A DNA stretch of 64,000 bases from Hyperoplus lanceolatus. Its lineage: Eukaryota > Chordata > Actinopteri > Uranoscopiformes > Ammodytidae. Below, piece by piece: positions 50,601-59,794 of this stretch; within the stretch, counting starts at the first letter, position 1; each line of letters begins with the position of its first letter. Made by a program: the position numbers and the translations under genes. The notes beneath the pieces were generated by a model that searched no databases, was not told the origin of the DNA, and saw nothing but the letters and a program-made list of their open reading frames with translations. The stretch covers positions 25,760,001-25,824,000 of the forward strand of contig CM049404.1 in assembly GCA_026929865.2 (NCBI GenBank), given 5' to 3'.

Positions 50601-53600
50601 ACAGTTTTTCATTGAATCTTAAATGCTGACCAGAAATGTGTCTTTGATGCCACTCTGTTCTCCTTAGCTTCTGGTAAACAACAAAATCATCAGCTTGGAT
50701 CTGTCAGTGGCAGAGGTCTACAAGAAGGTCTGGTGCCCTACAAACGAGGTAAGTTATAGTTAGTATGACATTAAAGGATTTAGCATTTGGAATTGTATTG
50801 ATACTTCATGTAAGGCAATTACCCTCAGTGATGGAGATTGGTGGCTTTTTCTTTCAAGGGTGAGCCAATGAGAATTATCTATCGAATGAGAGGTCTGCTG
50901 GGAGATGCCACAGAGGAGTTCATAGAGTCACTGGATTCCACCACAGGTTAGATTTACTCTTTATTTACATTATGTTTAACATTCTGAGTCATACATATCT
51001 CACCCACATATGTCTTTATCTAATGGTATTCCTTTAACCTGATGTTAAAGATGAGGAGGAGGATGATGAAGAGGTATACAAGATGGCAGGAGTCATGGCA
51101 CAGTGTGGAGGACTGGAGTGTATGCTCAGCCGCCTGTCTGGAATCAAAGACTTTAAACAAGGAAGACATCTGCTCACTGTAAGCCATCATTTTACATTAT
51201 TTGTGTATTTTATTGTGTTGCTTATTATAAGATTGCAGAGGTTTTTCTCTGACCTTCAAACCATACTGAAACCTGTTTCTGCAGTAACACAGCAACCCCT
51301 TGTGAAGTTTTCATAAATGCAAATGTTGGAGCAATAAATTTGACAAGCGTTGATCTGTTCCTCTCCCAGGTTTTGCTGAAGTTGTTCAGTTATTGTGTGA
51401 AGGTGAAGATCAATAGGCAGCAGCTGGTCAAACCAGAGATGAACACACTCAACGTCATGCTGGGAACTCTAAACCTGGTGAGTCTTACAGTGACCCTCTC
51501 ACATTTTAATGTTTAGATTAGTGGGGAGGAGTCGAGTGGGGATTCAAACTGAAGTGGTGCACATTTTAAGCAGGCTTTTCTAACTGTATATCAGTTTTAA
51601 AAAAAAAGTTATTATATAAAACTTAGTTTAATGTCCTTTTTCTTTCAGGCTTTGGTGGCAGAGCAGGAGAGTAAGGACAGTGGTGGAGCCTCCATAGCGG
51701 AGCAAGTTCTGAGCATCATGGAGATCATTTTGGATGAAGCAAATGCTGAGATCTCAGAGGACAAGGTGAGAATCTAAAGCAGCAACCCTCCTAAACAAAG
51801 TGGAAACATAGAAACTTTTAATATAAATTAATAATATTTAGCATGATTCTATTGTTGTAACTGTTTGAATTAAACGCCACCGGCTTTGTCTTTTGCAGGG
51901 TAACTTGCTGCTGACAGGAGACAAGGATCAGCTGGTCATGTTGTTGGACCAGATCAACACCCCGTTTGTGCGCTCCAACCCCAGCGTTCTGCAGGGTCTG
52001 CTGCGCATCATCCCGTACCTGTCCTTTGGTGAACTGGAGAAGATGAGGATATTGGTGGAACGCTTCAAGCCGTGTTGCAGCTTTGACAAGTGTGCATCAC
52101 TCAACTTACAAATAAGCATATATTTGCATTTTCTTTTATGGATAATGTTCAGGTCTAAACATCTAGAGTTCATTATCATAAGAGACTGACCTGTTGCTTT
52201 GCTTTCCAAGGTATGACGAGGAGCATAGCGCAGATGACAAAGTGTTTTTGGATTGCTTCTGTAAAATTGCTGCTGGAATTAAAAATAACAGCAACGGCCA
52301 TCAGCTGAAAGATCTTATCCTGCAGAAGGGAATCACACAGAGTGCACTGGACTACATGAAGAAACATATCCCAAATGCCAAAAAGTAAGACTTCTCACAG
52401 TTTCAAGTGCCTGAAGGTAGTTTACCAAAACCTTTGATATGATTTATATCCATTGTTGTTTAAACCATTCTGAACTCTCTCATTAGTCTGGATGCAGATG
52501 TCTGGAAGAAGTTCCTCTCCAGACCAGCTCTACCCTTCATTCTCAGATTGCTCCGTGGTTTGGCAACCCAGCATCCCCCCACCCAGGTACTTCATGTTTT
52601 TAACTAACAACTCCACCAGAGACATTTAAGGCGGCACAATTGAAAACTGATTACTTGGAACAATTCTCAGGTATGAAAGATTAATGAATCAATGTCTCTT
52701 GTCATTTCTTCAGGCGCTGATCGGCACAGATTCAATTACCAACTTGCACAAGCTGGAGCAGGTATCCAGTGACGAAGGCATCGGCACGCTGGCGGAGAAC
52801 CTTTTAGAAGCGCTAAGGGAGCACAGTGATGTCAACCTGAAGATTGACGCGGCCCGCAGGGAGACTAGATCAGAGAAGAAGCGTATGGCTATGGCCATGA
52901 GACAGAAAGCCCTGGGAACACTGGGCATGACGGTACCATCTTCCTCTAACTACACTTAGTTTAAATGCTGCTCATTTGTACCTCTGGTCCTGTCCCTTCA
53001 TTCATACAGCCCAGTGTGATATTGTTTATGTTGTTTAATGTTATATGTTTGCCTTTCAGACCAATGAGAAGGGTCAGGTGGTGACCAAGACGTCACTGTT
53101 GAAGCAAATGGAGGAGCTGATTGAGGAGCCGGGCCTGACCTGCTGTATCTGTAGAGAGGGTTACAAGTTCCAGGTACACAACTCATCCAGGATTATCAGT
53201 GGATAACAGTGACATTTAGTCACTTCATTTAGCTTTTGTAAGCAGTATATAAATATTGAGTTTCTGGTTACACCTACTGTTACACATTAGAATAAGGTAA
53301 CAAGCAAGTATTTATTAATGTATTTGTCAACTGTTATATAACTCTTCCTGTGGTCATTGATAAGTGGAGGTTGTTTTTTCTTTGACAGATAACAATATAT
53401 GAAACTGATCTTATGAGTGTCATATTTTTTACCTTAATAAGCAAACATCTACTTGTGTATTAATACCTAAATTGTATAAGCAATTTTTTTTTTATTATTT
53501 TATACAACTTATAAATGAGTTTTACCTTCACTCATATCATATATATCATATTAAGTTGTCATATTTATAAAAAACCTGATAATCTGATTGTAGATATTGT

Positions 53601-55057
53601 AACACACAAGTCAATGATGGTAATTTTATGCAAATAAAGTGAGGTTGTGTTCTGAAACCCTTGGAGATGTTCTTGTATACTTATTTTATATTAACATTTG
53701 TGTCTCTCTTATCCTAGCCAACCAAAGTCCTCGGAATTTACACTTTCACCAAGCGTGTGGCCTTGGAAGACTTTGAAAACAAGCCTCGCAAGCAGCAGGG
53801 CTACAGCACTGTGTCGCACTTTAACATAGTCCACTATGACTGCCATTTGGCAGCTGTCAGGTACAGTGGCAACAAACACTCTAAACCTTCTGATACTGTT
53901 ATCTCACTTCATAGACTCTAACCTGAGCTTTTTCTTTGACCTTTTCCCCTGGTCAGGCTGGCTCGTGGGCGAGAGGAGTGGGAGAGTGCTGCTCTCCAGA
54001 ATGCCAACACCAAGTGCAATGGTCTGCTTCCTGTGTGGGGGCCGCATGTTCCTGAATCAGCTTTCGCTACATGCTTAGCAAGGTAAAATCATGCAACAGC
54101 AGCACACACACACACACAGCTAAAACTTCCTTTATCTGACACATACATCATCCCCAACGTGATTTATCTTTGTCTCCCAGGCACAACACATATCTGCAGG
54201 AGTGCACAGGCCAGCGGGAGCCCACATACCAACTCAACATCCATGACACCAAACTGCTGTTCCTGCGCTTCGCTACCGAACAATCCTTCAGTGTGGACAC
54301 GGGAGGAGGAGGACGAGAGAGCAACATCCACCTTATCCCCTACATCATCCACACTGTGCTCTATGTCCTCAACACGTACGAAAAACAGATCCCACCTTGA
54401 AAAAGACTGCACATTGATTCTGTACCAAGTGATAACACAAAACCATCAAGTCAGCCTGGTTTGGCAACATGTTTGCCCTACCCTTATCTCAATTGTCTTT
54501 GCAATCTCTCCCTGCAGCACAAGGGCTACGTCCCGGGAGGAGAAGAACCTACAAAGTTTCCAGGAGCAGCCGTGTGAGAAATGGGTGGAGGGCTCATACG
54601 ATGTTGAAGGACCGCACTATTTCACCATCTTGGCCATGCACATCATGGCGCCTGAGCGCTGGAGGAGTTCACGTTTATACTTCCTACGAAGACTCCTGCT
54701 AGCCGCACACGCCCGCAAGGTCTCAGCAGTCTGCACCAACAAGTACGAAGCTTGTAACCGCCATTATATTTTTCTGTCTTGCTTTGTTTAAAAACTGAAG
54801 AAGCTAATTTTGTTCCATGAATGATGTTTTGTATGGCCGCCAACAGCAATAATGACACCTGTTTCAAACAGTGTTATTTGAATGCATTATATACCTAGTT
54901 TTCCATTTGTACCTACCTTCATCCTCCTAATCTTTCTATTCATCAGACTCACAGATAAAGCACCAAAGGAATACGCAGTGTATCGCTCGCCTCTTCTCTT
55001 CTGGGGCCTGGTGGATTCCGTCTATGACATGTTCAGGGTAAGCGTGTTACCATAACG

Positions 55058-55097
<40 letters not shown>

Positions 55098-57809
55098 CGC
55101 AAACCTATGATATTCTGCTATCTATATGTTCCACTGTGGGTTACAGTAACTGACCTTTCTACCCTTTCCTTCTCTTTGGCCGTACAGAAAGTACCCACTA
55201 GCAACACAGAGGGGGGATGGTCCTTCTCTCTGGCAGAATATGTCCGTCACAACGACATGCCCATCTACGAAGCCTCAGAGCGCGTGCTCAGGTCCTTCCA
55301 GGATGAACTAATGCCCGCAGAATCCTTGTCAGAGTATTTCGATGTTGTAGGTCAGTATGCATACGCACCTGTTGAACTTTCTAACTGCCCCATTATCAAA
55401 ATGAATGATAGAAAGTAGGGCTGTATCGGTACACAAAAGTCACGGTTCGGTGTGTACCCCGGTTTTGATGTCACGGTTCGGTTTTGCAACAACAACAAAA
55501 TGCGTGGAGCATTAACTAGAATTGCAGCCTATAATTATTTTTCAGTATAGATCGAAAATACTGCTGCAAACAACCAAGGTCTCCAATAAATAAGATAATT
55601 TTCAAATAAAAGTGCAAGTTCCGCACCGTGATCAAAACAAGCCTGTACATTTGGCATATTTACATCATCCTGACGCTATTTACGCCATAATTACTGTATG
55701 TATTGCAGTACAGTGCAGTTCGGTCAATATGGCCTGTCAGGTTCGGTACGAATATGTGTATTGTTACACCCCTAGGGTTGCAAAGGGGTGGAAAGTTTCC
55801 AAGGGAACTTTCGCTCGGGAATTTTGGGAATATTCAAAATTGGAAATTATAGGAATTAACTAAATGGCGGTAATTTAAATTTTTTTTTTTTCATATCCAA
55901 ACATATATCTAAACATTTAAACACTATGTTTAGTCATAGGCAGACATCCATGCAAAATTAAAAAACATTAAATTAACACATTTATTTGTAAGAAGAACTT
56001 TATCAAGTTGATTATTTTCTGAACAATCAATAATTTCAATTAACAACAAAAAGATGAATGTTGAGTAAAATATAACTCATCTGTCTGACCCAATCCATTC
56101 AATAAATAAAGTAAAATTGCCCCCCATGTGATGGAGGAATGCACAGTGCATGTAGGGGGCGTGGCCTCAATACCCCTGCAGGAAGCAGTGTGCTATGTGC
56201 AATTTGCCAAGTGTACTTGCATAAAATTTGGTTGTTTTAGTCAAGATTATCCTAAAATATATTTTCCTCAACTCGATTTAAAATCACAGTTTAAGCCTCT
56301 GTAAACCTGGTCTAGTAAAAATCAAGATATGATATCAAGTTGGGTGTCTCAATAAACTTTAAAAAAAAATCTGATTTTAAATTAAATGTTCATTAACATA
56401 ATAAAATAGTAGTTGAAAAAACAGCTTTTTACTGTCTAGAACGTTGGCCAGGACTGAAATAACAAAGTTAGGAAAATGTAGTGCATTTGATTTGCTATAA
56501 ATTGAGTAAATTCCCATTTATTCCCATTAATTCCCATGGAAAGTTTCCAACTTTGAAAATTCCCGGAATTTTGCAACCTTATACACCCTTAATAGAAAGA
56601 TTCCTCAACGCTTTCGAAAGCTTCAGAGTATTTATAATCTGATTTCATTTGGGATATTGGTCGAATTTATAATGACTTAAGCCCAGTTCAGACCAAAGAT
56701 TCACCTCGCAACAAGACGCAACTGCTCGCAACGAGCTGGCCTGGACGTTCTAAAACTGTACCTGCCGATTTGACATGTTGAATCTTCTGCGACTCCTTGC
56801 AACGCGCTGCAACGAGCAGTTCACACGTGACGTGCTTTCTCCCCTGCGACGTTCTAAAACGTCTCATTGCAAGTCGTTGCGAGGCGAATCTTTGGTCTGA
56901 ACTAAGCTTTAGCTGTCAGGACCTGCCATGGGCTTTGATTAGGGCTGGGTATCGTCAAGGACTTCGCGATACGATACGTATCACGATACACTGGTCACGA
57001 TACGATATATCACGATATATTGCGTATCTTGATATATCACAATATATTGCGATATTCCATGAACAAGTTGCCTTGTCAAACATAACAGCACAATATATTG
57101 ATAATTGCACAGACAAATGAAGTCAAAACTATTTAATTCACAACTTCCTTTATTATTTTCTTCCCTTTTTTTTGGTTTTGGCAAATTATCAAACACTGCT
57201 GCAGCTGCCATAACATCAAAATAACAAATGCAATTCACTCTTGTACTAACTGTACAGGACACAATGAAAATGAAAACACATCAGTGTGCTTTTGTGACAC
57301 AGTGAATCTTAAGTATTCCTATAAACAAAACTGATTTAACTTCAATAGTCAGTATCCTAGAGGCTCAGGCCTGACAGCAGACATGGGTTTGTATCTGACC
57401 CGTGGTTGTTCTCTGCATTTCTTTCCCTCTCTGCCCCATTTCATATGTCTCTGCACTGTCAATAAAGCCTTGAAAAGCAAAAAAAAAAATAAAAAAAAAA
57501 AGCGATATCAAAAAATCATAAAAAAATGAATAAAAAAATATCGATTTTTAGTTATAAAAATCGATATTTTTTTATTCATTTTTTTATGATTTTTTGATAT
57601 CGCGAAACTAAGAATCGCGATATATCGATTTTTTGACACAGCCCTAGCTTTGATGCAGCTCTACTCCAGATATTAAACTCTTGGTGTAAGTTCTAAACTG
57701 ACGTGAATATAATGATAAAACTTGACTTCATGTTTCTCTTTTAGGTCTCCTCTCTGAAATCCCAGACCCAGACATCTTCCTGCAGGATTTGTTGAACTCT
57801 TTACCCTAA
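2157..57809 (+). CDS. ubr4: UBR4 (p600), giant N-recognin E3 ubiquitin ligase, complete coding region
   Basis: UBR4 recognises N-degrons and other substrates and ubiquitinates them; in mammals it works with KCMF1 and calmodulin in the SIFI complex, using UBE2A/B-type E2s (established knowledge). I traced 104 coding exons, all joined in phase, giving 5,154 codons plus TAA at 57807. The start MASSGG resembles mammalian MATSGG and is followed by [20 protein letters not shown]. No in-frame upstream ATG exists. The C-terminus reads [10 protein letters not shown]. Length and order match the mammalian protein throughout. Introns are GT-AG except intron 5 (GC-AG). Exon coordinates are given in the section entries. 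The gene spans 55.7 kb, and intron 1 (5.6 kb) is the longest. A likely cassette exon at 34119-34151 would add 11 residues. I see no frameshift or internal stop in the traced exons. Confidence 0.97.
3145..4555. repeat. Possible DNA transposon with AGGGGTATA ends
   Basis: The left end reads AGGGGTATACTACGAAGC; the right end has two direct copies of TATACCCCTCTGGTGATTA (about 4512-4549), the inverse of the first bases. Short inverted blocks follow inside both ends (GGCTCTCTTTTT and AGTATCACGAA on the left against matching reverse sequence on the right). No transposase is seen and no clean target duplication was found. Confidence 0.4.
5299..6601. mobile_element. Harbinger-like DNA transposon remnant
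   Basis: The ends are a 16-bp inverted repeat, GGGCCTCATTTATAAA, with a 3-bp CAG directly repeated outside both ends (5296-5298 and 6602-6604). The interior carries a broken Myb/SANT-like coding stretch on the plus strand at about 5710-5820: [12 protein letters not shown] in one frame continues as [14 protein letters not shown] in another after a one-base shift. That pattern resembles the Myb-like protein of Harbinger elements. Family assignment is inferred. Confidence 0.6.
7470..7583 (+). pseudogene. hAT transposase remnant (BED zinc finger)
   Basis: One frame reads [20 protein letters not shown] followed by [13 protein letters not shown] and a stop. The Cys pair plus QHLKQHH pattern matches the BED finger found at the start of many hAT transposases. 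No intact reading frame surrounds it and the ends of the element were not found. Confidence 0.6.
11041..11183 (-). repeat. tRNA-derived SINE copy, reversed
   Basis: On the minus strand the segment starts with a tRNA-like head (GTGGTGTAATGGTTAGAGCG, an A-box), then the body CTCTCTGCTCCATTTC and a tail ATAAAGCAAAAATGCC. It shares body and tail with the SINE at 46027-46206. Probably an old copy; it lies in ubr4 intron 11. Confidence 0.6.
11740..12939. repeat. 1.2-kb near-perfect palindrome (inverted duplication) in ubr4 intron 13
   Basis: The segment reads almost the same on both strands, with two arms of about 600 bp meeting near 12340. The outer ends are TTATGGAAGTAAATGAGTG and its reverse complement. 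Each arm contains a smaller element of about 314 bp (12024-12337 and its mirror at about 12344-12657) with its own inverted ends, TTGGGGACCCAAGGAAGAGC. At the centre a unit of about 26 bp (GATTGCTCTTCCTTGGG...) starts at 12300, 12326 and 12354. The arms differ by small changes only, for example in the [10 protein letters not shown]-like stretch near 12155. Confidence 0.9.
13494..13743. mobile_element. Short TTAA-site transposon (MITE)
   Basis: A 250-bp element with inverted ends AGGCCTTTGCACACCG / CGGTGTGCAAAGGCG, flanked by TTAA on both sides (13490-13493 and 13744-13747). TTAA targets are used by piggyBac and Kolobok families. It has no coding capacity and lies in ubr4 intron 14. Confidence 0.75.
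13887..14169. mobile_element. hAT-like MITE
   Basis: Inverted ends TAGGGATGCAC (11 bp, exact). Flanking 8-mers GTGAAAGG and GTGATCAG agree at 5 of 8 positions, as expected for a decayed 8-bp target duplication. No coding capacity is seen. Confidence 0.6.
14606..14663 (+). repeat. (ATT)n microsatellite
   Basis: An uninterrupted run of about 18 ATT units in ubr4 intron 14. Confidence 0.9.
15400..15800 (+). pseudogene. Non-LTR retrotransposon endonuclease remnant
   Basis: One frame reads [16 protein letters not shown], a stop, then [10 protein letters not shown]. This resembles the GDFNAH motif of APE-type endonucleases in LINE elements followed by the typical GVIGRNGLP segment. The frame is broken and no reverse transcriptase part was found nearby. 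It lies at the end of ubr4 intron 14. Confidence 0.5.
16660..17300. repeat. Probable transposon-derived sequence with an internal hairpin
   Basis: Nearly all of ubr4 intron 17 looks repeat-derived: it begins AGGGCTCAAGACTAAC and contains two AGGGGC(G/A)-type blocks. An inverted repeat with arms of about 50 bp (17052-17103 and 17112-17163, with a few mismatches) surrounds an 8-nt loop. A CT run lies at about 17267-17286. Boundaries and family are not resolved. Confidence 0.4.
19841..20477. mobile_element. hAT-like nonautonomous element at the exon 23 splice donor
   Basis: Ends TAGGGCTGTGTC / ...CCCAGCCCTA, flanked by a perfect 8-bp duplication GTCTGTTG (19833-19840 and 20478-20485). The left duplicate is exactly the first 8 nt of ubr4 intron 23. 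The body matches, in reverse orientation, the element at 56940-57646. Both contain a SINE-like tail (here about 19945-20035 reversed) and many ATATCG repeats near the ends. Confidence 0.85.
22985..23275. repeat. Possible hAT-like repeat fragment with poly-A tract
   Basis: A run of about 27 A (from 23038) separates blocks rich in AATCGG and CCGATTA (ATTAATCGGTTATCGG, AATAATCGGCGTCGCCAATC), a style common to hAT MITEs. Ends and target duplication were not resolved. It lies in ubr4 intron 31. Confidence 0.3.
24055..25536. mobile_element. hAT-like element, 1.5 kb, with 8-bp target duplication
   Basis: Inverted ends TAGGGCTGGGCGATAT / ATATCGCCCAGCCCTA with a perfect flanking 8-bp duplication TATGTGCC (24047-24054 and 25537-25544). 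I found no transposase domain inside; short open frames near 24900-25200 and 25262-25618 look like chance. It fills most of ubr4 intron 33. Confidence 0.85.
26090..27015. mobile_element. TTAA-site DNA transposon, nonautonomous
   Basis: Inverted ends AGCGGCTACGAGTAA and (reverse) AGCCACTACGAGTAAG, flanked by TTAA on both sides (26086-26089, 27016-27019). It is 926 bp long, with no coding domain recognised, and lies in ubr4 intron 34. Confidence 0.75.
27105..27976 (+). other. ubr4: ubr4 exons 35-36: UBR box zinc finger (aa 1630-1702)
   Basis: Exons 27105-27175 and 27829-27976. They encode the UBR-type zinc finger, the domain that in this family binds N-terminal destabilising residues. Visible: [20 protein letters not shown], then [38 protein letters not shown] and AKEDGSC. 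All the expected Cys and His zinc ligands appear present, and the fold is split by an intron inside the Trp codon of HWYHC. The acidic exon 34 tail sits just before it. Conservation with the mammalian domain is near complete as far as I can recall it. Confidence 0.95.
28679..34469 (+). other. ubr4: ubr4 exons 37-49 (aa 1703-2477), beta-propeller-like region
   Basis: Exons: 28679-28912, 29374-29544, 29645-29827, 30024-30182, 30398-30550, 30651-30878, 31092-31249, 31342-31516, 31772-31973, 32302-32465, 32799-33015, 33261-33477, 34406-34469. Short beta-rich repeats are visible, such as [35 protein letters not shown] and [17 protein letters not shown], as expected for WD40-like blades. Exon 39 ([20 protein letters not shown]) is almost identical to mammals. 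A candidate 33-nt cassette exon lies between exons 48 and 49. Exon 48 ends with phase 2 and exon 49 starts by completing an Arg codon. Confidence 0.92.
34119..34151 (+). other. ubr4: Candidate 33-nt in-frame cassette exon of ubr4
   Basis: Between exons 48 and 49, a 33-nt segment is flanked by an AG acceptor (34117-34118), with a T-rich tract about 20-45 nt upstream, and by a GTTAGTA donor at 34152. It joins in phase on both sides: exon 48 ends with AG and the segment supplies T, TGT, GAA, ACT, GAG, TCC, TTA, TCA, ACC, TTG, GAC and CG, which exon 49 completes. The insert adds [11 protein letters not shown] before the shared Arg. It has no stop codon. Skipping it also keeps the frame, so it would be optional. 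No RNA evidence is available. Confidence 0.6.
35740..36175 (+). repeat. Likely 5'-truncated retroposon tail
   Basis: GC-rich sequence unlike the neighbouring intron ends in ACAAAATAAACCATCTTG followed by two copies of AATCTTG-type repeats (TTGAATCTTGAATCT). A short tandem tail after an AATAAA-like signal fits the 3' end of a non-LTR element. The left edge is uncertain. It lies in ubr4 intron 53. Confidence 0.45.
36989..37943. mobile_element. piggyBac-like nonautonomous element
   Basis: Ends are CCCATTGATGAC and its exact inverse GTCATCAATGGG, with TTAA on both sides (36985-36988, 37944-37947). A CCC terminus plus TTAA target is the hallmark of piggyBac elements. It is 955 bp long, with no transposase seen, and lies in ubr4 intron 55. 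Confidence 0.8.
40348..41407 (+). mobile_element. hAT transposon remnant with 8-bp target duplication
   Basis: Inverted ends CAGTGCTTCTCAA / TTGAGAAGCACTG and a perfect 8-bp duplication GGTTAGGG (40340-40347, 41408-41415). The interior keeps a transposase 3' end on the plus strand. The element lies in ubr4 intron 60, between exons ending at 40310 and starting at 41464. Confidence 0.92.
40480..40736 (+). pseudogene. hAT transposase C-terminal fragment
   Basis: An open stretch ends at TAA (40734-40736). It includes [20 protein letters not shown], then [20 protein letters not shown] and LKPRFGMM. This is the hAT C-terminal dimerisation region as found in ZBED5/FAM200-like transposases. Everything upstream (BED finger, catalytic core) is missing, so the copy is a deletion derivative. 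Confidence 0.8.
41464..44943 (+). other. ubr4: ubr4 exons 61-71 (aa 3012-3576)
   Basis: Exons: 41464-41577, 41707-41916, 42002-42151, 42256-42483, 42747-42825, 42939-43172, 43288-43456, 43699-43843, 44158-44243, 44347-44434, 44750-44943. Helical scaffold with conserved segments such as [40 protein letters not shown] and [20 protein letters not shown]. The end of exon 66 encodes a Ser/Lys-rich linker ([15 protein letters not shown]). Exon 71 begins the beta-rich region that leads to the zinc-binding Cys cluster. Intron 60 is interrupted by a hAT transposon. Confidence 0.92.
45042..45534 (+). other. ubr4: ubr4 exons 72-73: Cys-rich zinc-binding region (aa about 3577-3703)
   Basis: Exons 45042-45281 and 45396-45534. 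Paired cysteines occur in order: CPRC, then CGNC, CHKC, CNACGFC and later PCC. Sequence such as [20 protein letters not shown] fits zinc-ribbon or rubredoxin-like knuckles. The region is preceded by [20 protein letters not shown] and followed by [11 protein letters not shown]. Its role is not stated by sequence; a structural or partner-binding zinc module is the inference. Confidence 0.9.
45621..52932 (+). other. ubr4: ubr4 exons 74-96 (aa 3704-4781), C-terminal scaffold
   Basis: Exons: 45621-45746, 46262-46390, 46485-46834, 47008-47098, 47237-47321, 47493-47620, 47975-48104, 48241-48401, 48614-48723, 48964-49105, 49379-49460, 49668-49841, 50055-50176, 50291-50488, 50668-50748, 50859-50946, 51051-51178, 51370-51477, 51649-51765, 51899-52089, 52211-52384, 52487-52586, 52714-52932. 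This is the most conserved long stretch: [40 protein letters not shown] and [20 protein letters not shown] are visible. Calmodulin binding is placed in the C-terminal half of mammalian UBR4; I cannot fix that site here. Exons are short and introns small, with one SINE in intron 74. Confidence 0.93.
46027..46206 (-). repeat. tRNA-derived SINE, reversed
   Basis: Read on the minus strand it begins GGGCGCCCTTAGCTCAGTTG (A-box), has a B-box GAGTTCGATTCCCGC, then the body CTCTCTGCCCCATTTCACC and ends with ACTGTCAATAAAAGC and an A-rich tail. It lies in ubr4 intron 74. The pol III boxes look intact, but the downstream body marks it as a SINE rather than a tRNA gene. Confidence 0.75.
55062..55095 (+). 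repeat. (TG)n microsatellite
   Basis: About 17 TG units in ubr4 intron 102, starting about 25 bases after the end of exon 102. Confidence 0.9.
55416..56591. mobile_element. hAT-like MITE split by a nested element
   Basis: The left end TAGGGCTGTATCGGTAC and the right end ...ACACCCTTA are flanked by a perfect 8-bp duplication ATAGAAAG (55408-55415, 56592-56599). Removing the nested element (55773-56581, plus one target copy) leaves a short MITE of about 360 bp whose right terminus reads TATTGTTACACCC-TA. It lies in the last ubr4 intron. Confidence 0.75.
55773..56581. mobile_element. Nested hAT-like element
   Basis: Ends TAGGGTTGCAAAGGGG / ...TTTTGCAACCTTA, with flanking 8-mers TACACCCC (55765-55772) and TACACCCT (56582-56589), which differ at one base. 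Inverted GGAAAGTTTCC blocks sit near both ends. No coding domain is seen. It inserted near the right terminus of the host MITE, so it is younger. Confidence 0.75.
56679..56909. repeat. MITE with 24-bp inverted ends
   Basis: Left end AAGCCCAGTTCAGACCAAAG; the right end, read in reverse, is AAGCTTAGTTCAGACCAAAG. The match continues as ATTC(A/G)CCTCGCAAC. The interior repeats TGCAACG-type words. No clear target duplication was found. Confidence 0.65.
56940..57646. mobile_element. hAT-like nonautonomous element (second copy, inverted)
   Basis: Ends TAGGGCTGGGTATCG / ...GACACAGCCCTA with a perfect 8-bp duplication GCTTTGAT (56932-56939, 57647-57654). It is the inverted homologue of the element at 19841-20477, including the SINE-like tail CTCTCTGCCCCATTTCATAT (about 57430) and CAATAAAGCCTTG. 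An extra AT-rich palindrome of about 110 bp lies at about 57500-57610. Confidence 0.85.
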
Positions 57810-58890
<1,081 letters not shown>

Positions 58891-59794
58891 ATCCTAAAAC
58901 ACGTTTTTCTTTGACTAATTGTTTTGTTGTTGCATTTGTTTTCTTCCCCAGCAGTTTCTTTATTTCTAGGGCCAATCTGCTATCCTTAATTTAAATTAGA
59001 TTACCTGCAACACTCTTGTGTCAATCCCCAGAACAAATCCTTAAAAAAAATCCTGTGCCGCTCAATTTTTATCCTTAATTAATTGATCAACTTTTCAGCT
59101 TACATACAGTTGAAACGGCACCCTTATACTTGAGATCTGAATGCATGGTGTGGAGTTAACCCGGTTTATTGTTCACTCGCATATTCCCGCTGCTACAATG
59201 TTCAAATGTTGCTGAATGTCTGCTTTTTGAATTTAGCCTATGATTAATAAAGTCGTAATAAGTCAAAATCTGATCCAGGGGTAACCTCTTCTGTTCCATC
59301 CGCTGTTTAAAGGATGCTTCACTTCCTGTGTCCATATTAAAGCAGCACAGTTTTCAATTCAGCAATGCCCTCTTTTATCTTTACAAATTGTCATGTCACA
59401 GTATAGAAGTTTCTGAAAAATTAATGAAAAAAATGACAATTTCGCGATCTCAACATGCCAAGAATAGAGGCATTTAAAATGTGTAAGTGTTTTTATGCAT
59501 TCAAAATATTTTTTTTATTAGATTACCATGGCAGTTGTGTTATGTTTATAGTTTTTGGCTTTCTTTATATACAGAGAAATTCTATTTGAACTAGATCAGT
59601 AAAAGGATATAATGGTTCCACTCAGGTACATTTCTATATAGCACTTCTTCACACACTTTCCGTAAAATTAGTCCAGGGGAAACTAACGTTGTGAATCACT
59701 GTTGATGTATAGCAGCAAAAAGGCCACTAGAGGGTGATATTCAATAACACATGGGTTGTGAGATTTGGCTAGCCATTGTAATGCCCTATTTTGA
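58891..59794. other. Intergenic, nothing recognised
   Basis: AT-rich sequence between the last ubr4 poly(A) signal and a SINE. No open frame, repeat with clear ends or RNA gene is supported. Confidence 0.5.

Larger units (their letters stand above)
53060..57809 (+). other. ubr4: ubr4 exons 97-104: C-terminal UBR4-type E3 module (aa 4782-5154)
   Basis: Exons: 53060-53173, 53718-53860, 53957-54082, 54181-54375, 54518-54742, 54947-55037, 55188-55350, 57745-57809. The catalytic module contains a single-zinc hemi-[17 protein letters not shown] in exon 97, with further ligands probably in VHYDCHLAA of exon 98. In mammals this module recruits UBE2A/UBE2B (established knowledge). Next come [20 protein letters not shown] and [16 protein letters not shown]. 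Exons 101-102, up to [19 protein letters not shown], are less like mammals than the rest. The last intron (55351-57744) is packed with DNA transposons. Confidence 0.93.
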
